Shown here piece by piece: positions 27,546 through 34,951 of a DNA stretch of 35,547 bases (positions are counted from its first letter, which is position 1; each line of letters starts with the position of its first letter). The notes beneath the pieces are model-generated. The model did not search any database. It had not been told where the DNA came from and saw only the letters and a program-made list of their open reading frames with translations. Position numbers and translations under genes: made by a program. Origin of the DNA: CAJBIL01 sp044359525 (lineage in GTDB: Bacteria > Pseudomonadota > Gammaproteobacteria > Burkholderiales > Rhodocyclaceae); the NCBI GenBank assembly GCA_044359525.1, contig JBIKLY010000023.1, positions 1 to 35,547 on the forward strand, in the 5' to 3' direction.

Positions 27546-28229
27546 ATGAATTACGTATTCCCGCCGGCCCCGCAGGTCAGCGTCCCCGTTGCCGGCAGCG
27601 ATGCGCGTTTTCCGGTGCGCCGGGTCTATTGCGTCGGTCGCAACTATGCTGATCATGCCAAAGAGATGGGAGCCGATACGCGGGAGCCGCCGTTTTTTTT
27701 CAGCAAGCCGGCCGACGCGCTGGTGCCCGGTGGTGGTGACGTGGTTTATCCGCTGGCGACGAGCAACCTGCAGCACGAAGTGGAGTTGGTCGTCGCGCTC
27801 GGTAAAGGCGGCGCCAATATCCCGCTTGAGCAGGCGCTGGGGTATGTTTTTGGCTATGCCGTCGGCTTTGATCTGACCAAGCGCGATCTGCAGCAGCGTT
27901 CGAAAGACAAGGGCCATCCCTGGGACATGGGCAAGGGTTTCGATCAGGGCGGGCCGATCGGCGCCATCCAGCCGGTGTCGGCTGTTGGGCATCCTGCGCA
28001 TGGCGCGGTGTGGCTCAAGGTGAACGGTGAGTTTCGCCAGAATGGCGATCTTGAGCAGATGTCGTGGAAGGTCGCCGAGGTGATCGCCAATCTGTCGACT
28101 TACGTCGCCCTGGCGCCGGGCGACCTGATCTTTACCGGCACCCCGGCCGGCGTGTCGACCATCGTACGCGGTGACGTGATCGAAGGCGGCGTGGCCGGTG
28201 TCGGAGAGCTGCAGATCAGACTGGTTTGA
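27546..28229 (+). CDS. Fumarylacetoacetate hydrolase family enzyme
   Basis: A 227-residue FAH-fold enzyme, a metal-dependent C-C hydrolase or decarboxylase acting on acylpyruvates. Typical sequences are CVGRNYADHAKEMG, FFFSKPADALVPGGGDV, the metal-binding LQHEVELVVALGKGG (acidic ligands), GYAVGFDLTKRDLQ and GDLIFTGTPAGVSTIVRGDVIEG. The short length and N-terminus resemble the YcgM / fumarylpyruvate hydrolase group. The substrate cannot be set from sequence; no gentisate or homogentisate genes lie in the window. The start has GAAGGAG about 7 nt upstream. It ends 18 bp from the convergent PAS-GGDEF gene. Confidence 0.9.
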   Translation: MNYVFPPAPQVSVPVAGSDARFPVRRVYCVGRNYADHAKEMGADTREPPFFFSKPADALVPGGGDVVYPLATSNLQHEVELVVALGKGGANIPLEQALGYVFGYAVGFDLTKRDLQQRSKDKGHPWDMGKGFDQGGPIGAIQPVSAVGHPAHGAVWLKVNGEFRQNGDLEQMSWKVAEVIANLSTYVALAPGDLIFTGTPAGVSTIVRGDVIEGGVAGVGELQIRLV

Positions 28230-28247
28230 TACCGATGTCTGCTCGAC

Positions 28248-29936
28248 TCATTTCTGCGTAATCGTGCTGTTGCCGAAAAACCGGAAGTTTCCCTGGCCGC
28301 AGCGTTTGGCCTGGTACATGGCCACATCGGCACACTTCATCAATTCTTCGGCGCTACTGCCGTTGTCGGGGAAAATGCTGATGCCGATGCTCGGTGGGCT
28401 GGCGACGATATGGCCTTCGATCTCGTAAGGCGGCGACAGTGCCTCCAGCAGTTTTTGGGCAACCACAGCCAGGTCGTCAGCGCCGCTGGTGTCCGGTACC
28501 AGTACGACAAATTCGTCACCCCCCAGGCGGGCGATAGTGTCGCGTGTACGCACGCAGGTTTTCATACGCTGTGCGGCAGCTTTCAGCACCTCGTCGCCGG
28601 CCAGGTGGCCATGCAGGTCGTTGACCAGTTTGAAATCATCGAGATCGAGGTAGAGCAGGCCGACGCTGGTGCCGAGACGGGTTGCCCGTTCCAGCGCCTG
28701 TTCCAGCCGGTCGAATAGCAGGCTGCGGTTCGGCAGGCCGGTCAGCGTGTCGTAGTGAGCCAGGCGCTTGAGGCGCTCTTCAACCGTGAAGCGCTCCGAG
28801 TTGTCGTAAAAAATCCCGACAAAATTCGTTAGTTCGTTGCTCGAATTTTTGATCGCGCTGATCGAGAGATATTTCGGATAGATGCTGCCGTCCTTGTGGC
28901 GATCCCAGATGTCGCCATGCCAATGGTCGGTTGCCCGAAGCGATGCCCACAAGCGTTCGTAAAAGGCTTCATCGTGCCGGCCTGATTGCAGTATGCGCGG
29001 GTTGCTGCCGATGGCTTCTTCGCGGCTGTAGCCGGTGAGGTCGGTGAATGCCCGGTTGATCGAGACGATCGTGCCGTCTGTATCGGTGACGACGATCGCA
29101 TGGTCGGTGGCCTCGAAGGCCTTGCTGAATAGCGAGGTCTGTTCTTCCTCGCGGAGCAGGGCGGTGACATCGTCGCCGATCAGGATAGTCCCCTTGACCC
29201 GGCCCGAATATTCGCGCCAGGTGATGGCGTGCCAGGAAACATGACGGACCTGCTTCCAGTTGCTCAGCAGTTGGGACTGGAACTCGGCGGGGAAAATTGC
29301 ATTCTGGTGTCCCTCGGGATAGAGCGCTTCCAGCAATGGCCGATCGTTGGCCGCCAGATAGCGCTCGAACAGCTTGCAGTTCATCAACTCGTTGCCACCG
29401 CACTTGAGCAGCCGGCACAGACCACTATTGAGGAACTGGATGCGCCCGTGAGTGTCCAGGATTGCGGCGATCAGCCGGGTTTGTTTGAGCAGGGGGAAGA
29501 TGTTCTGAACCGAATTCTCCATCTCCGCCTCCCCCTCCTGGTAAGGCGTAACATCGAAGCACAGCGAGATATGCCCGACAAATTCGTCGGTCGAGGTGGT
29601 GTGCGGCATACCCTGGCTGACCAGCCAGCGGTAGGCGCCGTCTTCACGCAGGTAACGGAATGTCAGCCGGAATGGCTGTTGGCTGAGCCGCGCCGTATCG
29701 AGCCCGCGGAGGAGGGTGGCGCAGTCATCCGGGTGAACGCGATCCAGCCAGCCCTTGCCAAGTTCCTCTGTCCGCGCGCGGCCGGTAAATGCTGTCCACG
29801 ACGGGCTGACAAAACTGCATAGCCCGTCTTCGTTGCTTACCCAGACCAGAATATGGTTCGGGTAAGCAATAAAATGAAAGTCCTTGCTGCCTCCGGTCGG
29901 TGGCGCTTGGTCGGCTTGCGAATTGTCGCTGCTCAT
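28248..29936 (-). CDS. PAS-PAS-PAS-GGDEF diguanylate cyclase
   Basis: A 562-residue signalling protein without membrane spans, so probably cytoplasmic. It has three PAS-like domains (about 20-135, 150-262 and 268-390) and a C-terminal GGDEF domain (about 395-555). The active-site motif GGDEF is intact at 472-476, and the inhibitory RxxD site (RTRD, 463-466) sits five residues before it, so active c-di-GMP synthesis with product inhibition is expected. The third PAS has TGYSREEAIG and a PAC-like WHGDIWDRHKDGS. ATG 29936 is chosen because AAAGGAG lies 8 nt upstream; the GTG 29945 and ATG 29942 are too close to it. The sensed signal is unknown. Confidence 0.93.
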   Translation of the reverse strand: MSSDNSQADQAPPTGGSKDFHFIAYPNHILVWVSNEDGLCSFVSPSWTAFTGRARTEELGKGWLDRVHPDDCATLLRGLDTARLSQQPFRLTFRYLREDGAYRWLVSQGMPHTTSTDEFVGHISLCFDVTPYQEGEAEMENSVQNIFPLLKQTRLIAAILDTHGRIQFLNSGLCRLLKCGGNELMNCKLFERYLAANDRPLLEALYPEGHQNAIFPAEFQSQLLSNWKQVRHVSWHAITWREYSGRVKGTILIGDDVTALLREEEQTSLFSKAFEATDHAIVVTDTDGTIVSINRAFTDLTGYSREEAIGSNPRILQSGRHDEAFYERLWASLRATDHWHGDIWDRHKDGSIYPKYLSISAIKNSSNELTNFVGIFYDNSERFTVEERLKRLAHYDTLTGLPNRSLLFDRLEQALERATRLGTSVGLLYLDLDDFKLVNDLHGHLAGDEVLKAAAQRMKTCVRTRDTIARLGGDEFVVLVPDTSGADDLAVVAQKLLEALSPPYEIEGHIVASPPSIGISIFPDNGSSAEELMKCADVAMYQAKRCGQGNFRFFGNSTITQK

Positions 29937-30078
29937 GTACATCACTCCTTTGCGTGCCGGATAATTTTGTTATGGCCTCTATTCAGGGCGGGAATTGCAA
30001 TCCATATCTTTCATCGGTGCTTGCGGCACCCCGATCTGTCCTGTCGTTCGAGGAGAAAGCAGGCAAGCGATGGTGTCT

Positions 30079-30789
30079 TCAGCTGCCCTGGCGCTGGCGG
30101 GCCGCGACGATGGTTTCGTGAATGCGGCCAAGTGGCAGTACGATCCTGACCCCGCCGAGTTCAACGGCGACTTTGGGCATGCCGAAAACGACGCAGGAAC
30201 TTTCGTCCTGCGCGACCGTATGGGCGCCGGCATCAAACATCTCCCTGAGGCCTACTGCGCCGTCGTCCCCCATGCCGGTCATGATGATCCCGGTGGCATT
30301 AGGGCCGGCAGATTGGGCGACCGAGCGGAAGAGGACGTCGACCGAGGGGCGGTGGCGGCTGACTGGCGGACCATCGACCACCTCAACCGCATAGCTGCTG
30401 CCGGAACGCATCAGCAGCATGTGCTTGCCGCCTGGCGCCAGCAGGGCGAGCCCGGGTTTCAAGCGGTCGCCGTTCTTCGCTTCGCGCACTTCGATACGAC
30501 ACAGACTGTTCAGGCGCTCGGCAAATGTCGTGGTGAATTTCTCGGGCATGTGTTGGACGATAACGATTCCGGGCACCTCCGGCGGCAGCGCCTTGAGTAC
30601 GGTCTCCAGCGCCTGTGTGCCGCCCGTTGACGTGCCGATAGCAATCACCGCCTCTCCGGATCGGAGCATGTTCATCCCGCTGCATCTGGGCGGGATGATG
30701 GCATCGGCAGTAAGTTTGGGCGGTGCTTGCATGGCAAACAATCGAGAATGAATTTGGCCGTGACATGGCCACGGCCAATGATACTGCAT
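30079..30789 (-). CDS. cheB: CheB methylesterase catalytic domain lacking the receiver domain
   Basis: Chemoreceptor glutamate methylesterase/deamidase domain. The catalytic triad is intact: Ser54 (IGTSTGG), His80 (QHMPEKFTTTFAERLN) and Asp176 (GMGDDGA). The spacing Ser-His 26 and His-Asp 96 equals that in E. coli CheB. Full CheB is about 350 residues with an N-terminal phosphorylation receiver; here only about 50 residues precede the Ser, and QAPPKLTADAIIPP looks like the interdomain linker. It lies 16 bp downstream of paaK on the same strand with no cheA, cheY, cheR or receptor gene in the window. No Shine-Dalgarno is seen at ATG 30789 or ATG 30732, so the start is uncertain and a decayed remnant is possible. 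Confidence 0.8.
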   Translation of the reverse strand: MQYHWPWPCHGQIHSRLFAMQAPPKLTADAIIPPRCSGMNMLRSGEAVIAIGTSTGGTQALETVLKALPPEVPGIVIVQHMPEKFTTTFAERLNSLCRIEVREAKNGDRLKPGLALLAPGGKHMLLMRSGSSYAVEVVDGPPVSRHRPSVDVLFRSVAQSAGPNATGIIMTGMGDDGAVGLREMFDAGAHTVAQDESSCVVFGMPKVAVELGGVRIVLPLGRIHETIVAARQRQGS

Positions 30790-30805
30790 GCGGGTCGGCT
30801 ACACG

Positions 30806-32143
30806 TCAGCGTGGGCGTTTGTCAATCACCCGGCGTGCCTTGCCGACTGAGCGCTCGATGCCGCCGATCTCGACGAAGCGGACGTGTGTCGAGATGCCAA
30901 CGTAGGACTTGATGTGGTGTTGCAAGTCGTGAACGACAAACTCTTTTTCTGCGGCGGATGCAAAGCGGTGTTCCGGCTTCAGTTCAACGTTGACTGCGAC
31001 CGCATCGAGATGACCATCACGCCAGACATCGATCAGGTAATGCGGCGAGAGCCTCGGTTGTTTGAGAATCAGTTCCTCGATCTGCGATGGGAAGACGTTC
31101 ACGCCGCGGATGATCAGCATGTCATCCGAGCGGCCGGTGATCTTGCCAATGCGCCGCATCGAGCGCGAGGTCGGGGGCAGCAGGCAGGTCAAGTCGCGCG
31201 TGCGGTAGCGGATGACCGGCAGCGCCTCCTTGGTCAGCGAGGTGAATACGAGTTCGCCCTGGCTGCCATCGGGCAACACTTCGCCGGTATCCGGATCAAT
31301 GATCTCCGGATAGAAATGATCTTCCCAGAGCACCGGCCCGTCCTTGCTTTCGATGCATTCACAGGCTACGCCGGGGCCAATCACTTCCGATAGTCCGTAA
31401 ACATCGATTGCATCGATGCCGAATGTATTTTCGATTTCAAGACGCATCTGATGCGTCCAGGGCTCGGCGCCAAACATCCCGATCCGCAGCCGGGTCGATG
31501 CGGGATCGATGCCCTGTCGCTTGAACTCGTCGGCGATGTTGAGAATGTACGATGGCGTGACGAGAATGATGTCCGGCTGAAAATCCATGATCAGTTGGAC
31601 CTGCTTTTCCGTCTGCCCGCCCGACATCGGGATCACTGTACAGCCAAGCCGCTCGGCGCCGTAGTGTGCGCCAAGTCCGCCGGTAAATAGGCCGTAGCCA
31701 TAGCCGACATGGGCGATGTCGCCACGCCGGCCACCCGCGGCGTGGATTGAGCGCGCCATCAGCGTTGCCCACATCGCGATGTCGTTTTTTGTATAGCCGA
31801 CCACGGTCGGTTTGCCGGTCGTGCCCGATGAGGCGTGAATGCGTACGACTTCCTCGCGCGGTACGGCGAACATCGAGAAGGGATAGTTGTCGCGCAGATC
31901 CTGCTTGGTGGTGAAGGGAAATCTCTTCAGGTCGTCGAGTGTTTTCAGATCCTCGGGATGCACGCCGTGCCGGTCGAACTTCTCGCGGGTGTGTGCGACG
32001 TTCTCGTAGGCATGACGCAGCGACCAGCGCAGGCGTTCAAGCTGCAGTGCGGCGATTTCGTCGCGACTGGCGGTTTCAATTGGTTCGTAGGCATCGAAGG
32101 TCCTGGCTGTACTCATCGCGCGGTTCATCCGGAGGTTGGTCAT
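30806..32143 (-). CDS. paaK: Phenylacetate--CoA ligase
   Basis: An ANL-superfamily adenylating enzyme that activates phenylacetate, or a related aryl acid, to its CoA thioester. It has 445 residues. The AMP/P-loop motif HASSGTTGKPTVVGYT is at 103-118; YGLSEVIGPGVACE, GELVFTSLTKEALPVIRYRTRD and the C-terminal GRSDDMLIIRGVNVFPSQIE hinge are typical of PaaK. Several in-frame ATGs (32143, 32128, 32116) are possible; the MSTARTFDAYEPIETASRDEI start at 32116 looks most like homologues, and no Shine-Dalgarno decides. No other paa genes are present, so it may serve anaerobic aromatic or arylacetate metabolism elsewhere. It is divergent from the MATE gene. Confidence 0.93.
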   Translation of the reverse strand: MTNLRMNRAMSTARTFDAYEPIETASRDEIAALQLERLRWSLRHAYENVAHTREKFDRHGVHPEDLKTLDDLKRFPFTTKQDLRDNYPFSMFAVPREEVVRIHASSGTTGKPTVVGYTKNDIAMWATLMARSIHAAGGRRGDIAHVGYGYGLFTGGLGAHYGAERLGCTVIPMSGGQTEKQVQLIMDFQPDIILVTPSYILNIADEFKRQGIDPASTRLRIGMFGAEPWTHQMRLEIENTFGIDAIDVYGLSEVIGPGVACECIESKDGPVLWEDHFYPEIIDPDTGEVLPDGSQGELVFTSLTKEALPVIRYRTRDLTCLLPPTSRSMRRIGKITGRSDDMLIIRGVNVFPSQIEELILKQPRLSPHYLIDVWRDGHLDAVAVNVELKPEHRFASAAEKEFVVHDLQHHIKSYVGISTHVRFVEIGGIERSVGKARRVIDKRPR

Positions 32144-32259
32144 GGAAGCAGCGACCCTACGGGGCGCAGGGGCATGTTTCCATGATCAGCGTCAAAAGTC
32201 GGTTTGAAAAGCCGCGAATTGCTCAGATACCTGCTTCGGCGAATTGAAAATCGGATAGC

Positions 32260-33648
32260 GTGAACGCCCGTCCTGTTTTTGGCTCAATTTTCCGCTGCAT
32301 GTTTGCCCGCCAATCTCGCGTGATCCTCTCGCACGCATCACCGATGCTGATTGCACAGCTTGCCTCGATGGGCATGATGGTGATCGATACCGCGCTGCTC
32401 GGCCACTACGGCACCGAGGATCTTGCCGCGGTGGCAGTGGGCGGCGGTATCTATATTTCGGTGGTGTTCGCCCTGGTCGGTATTCTGCAGGCGGTGGCGC
32501 CGACTGTTGCGCATCTGCGCGGCGCGCAGCGTGACGGCGAGATTGCCGGGGCGCTTCAGCAGGCATTCTGGCTGGCCATGCTGCTCTCGATTCCGGGGGT
32601 GATTTTCCTGCTCAACCCCGACCCGCTGCTCGCGCTGTCGCAGATCGAACCGGGCGTCGAAGCCAAGGCGCGCGGCTATCTGTCGATGCTCGCCTGGGGG
32701 ATGCCGGCGACCCTGCTTTACCGGACCTTCTATTCGTTCTGCAATGCGCTTGGGCGGCCACGCCCGCTGATGTTGATCAGTCTCGGCGGTACGCTGCTGC
32801 ACGGCCTGCTGGCCTGGCTGCTGGTCACCGGTAACTGGGGTGGTGAGGCGCTTGGCGTGCTCGGTTGCGGTATCTCGAACGCCGCCGTCGGCTGGTTTAC
32901 CCTGTCCTGCGCTCTGGGCTACATGCTGTTCAACCGCACGCTGGCGCCCTTGCGGCTGATTCACGGCTGGCAGCTGCCGTGCCTGAAGCCGATGCGTGAA
33001 CTGTTGCGGATCGGGTTACCGATGGGCTTTTCCAGCTTTGTCGAGATTTCGTCCTTCACGCTGATTGCACTCTTCGTTGCGCAGCTCGGCGCCACGGTGG
33101 TCGCCGGGCACCGTGTCGTGGCCAATCTCGCCGCACTTTGCTACATGTTGCCGCTGGCTCTGGCCATCGCCACGCTGTCGCAGGTCGGGCAGGCGGCTGG
33201 CGCGCGCGACTGGCCGCGCGCGAAAGCCTCAATCGCTGCCGGTTTGCTCCTCGCCGGCGGCCTGTCGTCAGCGCTCGGCCTGTTTTTGTGGCTGGTCGCC
33301 CGGCCATTGACGGCGGCCTATACGAGCGATTTTGCCGTGCAGGCCGTAGCGCTTTCGCTGATCGGCTATGTGGCGATCTACCAGATTTTCGACGCCGTGC
33401 AGACGGTCGCCGCCTACTCGCTGCGCGCTTACAAGATCACCTTCGCGCCGATGTTCGTGCACCTCATCTGCTTCTGGGGCGTCGGCCTGTTCGGCGGCTG
33501 GTGGTTGGCCTTCCGCGCAGCGCAGCCGATGGGCGTCGCCGGCTTCTGGGTTGCGGCGCTGAGCAGTCTGGTGCTCGCTGCGACATTGCTCGGCGCTTTG
33601 CTCTGGAAGGTGGTGCGCGAGCGAAGCGATTGCGCCGTGGCGCGATAA
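32260..33648 (+). CDS. MATE-family multidrug/cation exporter
   Basis: A 462-residue inner-membrane antiporter with about 12 hydrophobic spans. MATE features are the N-terminal SHASPMLIAQLASMGMMVIDTALLGHYGTEDLAAVAVGG and the corresponding second-half segment LLRIGLPMGFSSFVEISSFTLIALFVAQLG, reflecting the internal duplication of the family. It is closest in character to the NorM/YdhE group, which exports cationic drugs using Na+ or H+; the substrate is not readable. The start is a GTG at 32260; an in-frame ATG at 32299 is an alternative, and neither has a strong ribosome-binding site. Confidence 0.92.
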   Translation: MNARPVFGSIFRCMFARQSRVILSHASPMLIAQLASMGMMVIDTALLGHYGTEDLAAVAVGGGIYISVVFALVGILQAVAPTVAHLRGAQRDGEIAGALQQAFWLAMLLSIPGVIFLLNPDPLLALSQIEPGVEAKARGYLSMLAWGMPATLLYRTFYSFCNALGRPRPLMLISLGGTLLHGLLAWLLVTGNWGGEALGVLGCGISNAAVGWFTLSCALGYMLFNRTLAPLRLIHGWQLPCLKPMRELLRIGLPMGFSSFVEISSFTLIALFVAQLGATVVAGHRVVANLAALCYMLPLALAIATLSQVGQAAGARDWPRAKASIAAGLLLAGGLSSALGLFLWLVARPLTAAYTSDFAVQAVALSLIGYVAIYQIFDAVQTVAAYSLRAYKITFAPMFVHLICFWGVGLFGGWWLAFRAAQPMGVAGFWVAALSSLVLAATLLGALLWKVVRERSDCAVAR

Positions 33649-33662
33649 CCTGTGCAAAATTT

Positions 33663-34163
33663 ATGACAAAGCTTTTCCTGCTGCAGCGCGATATTGATAC
33701 GCGCGTACACAGCATTCGTGAGAGTCATCCCGACTGGCTGTGCGAAAAAGCTTGCGACAGCTGTTGCCGACGTCTTGCCGAAGTGCCGCAATTGACCGCG
33801 GCGGAATGGCGCCTGCTGCAAGAAGGGCTGGCCGCGCTGCCGCCAGAGCAGCTTGCGGACATCGGTCAGAGAATGACCGCTCTGACCTGCCAGCAGTCCG
33901 GCCCTGTCACTTGCCCGCTGCTCGACCTGTCGACTGGCGCCTGCCTGGTCTATGCCCAGCGCCCGGTTGCCTGCCGCACCTACGGCTTCTATGTGCAGCG
34001 CGACAAAGGGCTCTATTGCCATGACATCGAATCCCGCGTCGCAGATGGTGTAATGGCTGATGTGGTGTGGGGCAATCACGACGTGATTGATCAGCGGCTC
34101 AGCGAACTGGGTGAAAGCCGGGCGTTGACCGAGTGGTTCGCGCGTCGGGAGCGCGGTAAATGA
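33663..34163 (+). CDS. YkgJ-type cysteine-cluster protein
   Basis: A 166-residue protein of the YkgJ/CxxCxxCC family, thought to bind zinc or iron; function unknown. Cysteines are at 27, 31, 34 and 35 (CEKACDSCC), 76, 84, 94, 104 and 119; the typical CPLLD, ACLVYAQRPVACRTYGF and YCHD motifs are present. ATG 33663 lies 14 bp after the MATE stop. Upstream open frame exists inside the MATE gene in another phase and is not coding. A small downstream frame at 34160 overlaps the stop by 4 bp but is probably not a gene. Confidence 0.9.
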   Translation: MTKLFLLQRDIDTRVHSIRESHPDWLCEKACDSCCRRLAEVPQLTAAEWRLLQEGLAALPPEQLADIGQRMTALTCQQSGPVTCPLLDLSTGACLVYAQRPVACRTYGFYVQRDKGLYCHDIESRVADGVMADVVWGNHDVIDQRLSELGESRALTEWFARRERGK

Positions 34164-34338
34164 GCAACTTTTGCGTGAGCGCAGGCTTTGCTGGTGAGGG
34201 GCTGGGTTTAGCGCTGTTTGCCTCGCACCTCAGCGGCCGTTTCGCCTTGCATGAAAGCGTATGGCGGCGCTGCCCGCCTGAATTTGTCGTGCGGTGCTAT
34301 TGTGCCGCCTGCGTGAATTTCATTGAGAGGAGATCGTT

Positions 34339-34698
34339 GTGCCAGGAAAATTTGTAAAGCTGACCGTCGCACTAGCCGCAGCCCTGTTGGCCGCCAGCGC
34401 CAGCGCAGAAGATAGTCACGAAAAACACCACCATCATTTTGCCAAGGACGTCGATGCCTTGCACAAGGTATTGGCGCCGCTCTGGCACGCCAAGCCGGGC
34501 AAGGCGCGCTCGCAGAAGGTGTGCGCGCAGGCCGGCCAGCTGGGGTCTCTCAGCCGTGAGATTCGCAGTGGCGACAATACTGCGCTGCTGACTTCGATTA
34601 CCGCCTTGAAGGCGCAGTGTCAGACAGCGCCAGCTGATATCGACGCCGTGTTTTCGCAGGTGCATGACGCGTTTCATCGGCTTGTTGATCCTGCGTAG
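34339..34698 (+). CDS. Small exported His-rich protein of unknown function
   Basis: A 119-residue protein with a clear signal peptide: KFVK, hydrophobic core at about 7-18, AXA cleavage after ASA at residue 23. The mature N-terminus is EDSHEKHHHHFAKD, giving a histidine cluster at 27-33, followed by a mostly helical domain with two cysteines (62 and 94) that could form a disulfide in the periplasm. I do not recognise the family. The GTG start at 34339 has GAGAGGAG about 7 nt upstream. The His cluster suggests metal binding, but that is inference. A GC-rich UUCG-type hairpin overlaps the stop codon. Confidence 0.8.
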   Translation: MPGKFVKLTVALAAALLAASASAEDSHEKHHHHFAKDVDALHKVLAPLWHAKPGKARSQKVCAQAGQLGSLSREIRSGDNTALLTSITALKAQCQTAPADIDAVFSQVHDAFHRLVDPA

Positions 34699-34711
34699 CG
34701 GGTTCGCCCGC
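34698..34711 (+). other. UUCG-capped hairpin at the end of the His-rich protein gene
   Basis: GCGGG-TTCG-CCCGC, a 5-bp stem with a stable tetraloop, begins in the TAG stop. It is not followed by a T-run, so it is at best a weak terminator or a message-stabilising end. The following 34712-34951 holds no gene that I can support. Confidence 0.35.
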
Positions 34712-34951
34712 CGCAAAACTTTCGGGTCGTGTTTGTGGCTTGCTTGGGGTAGCAGCTGTAAACCTGCGATGGTTCCGCTTGTCGGGCGGGGCGCGGCTGA
34801 ATGCGGACTTACGGCTTTTCAAAGCATCCGGCGGCAAGCGACCCACTCCAGTCGTTCGCGGCAATGTTAGTTTAGTGGCAGGTATATGAGCGAAGCAGTC
34901 CCCCTGTGTGGCTGTTCAGCATCGAAATCATACCACCGAGCTTCTTTCGAG

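Noticed and set aside
34160..34357. 65-residue frame starting with a 4-bp overlap of the YkgJ-type stop
   Set aside because: It has a weak Shine-Dalgarno-like GGGAG, but it runs into the start of the exported His-rich gene, has an odd Cys/Arg-rich composition and no recognisable features.
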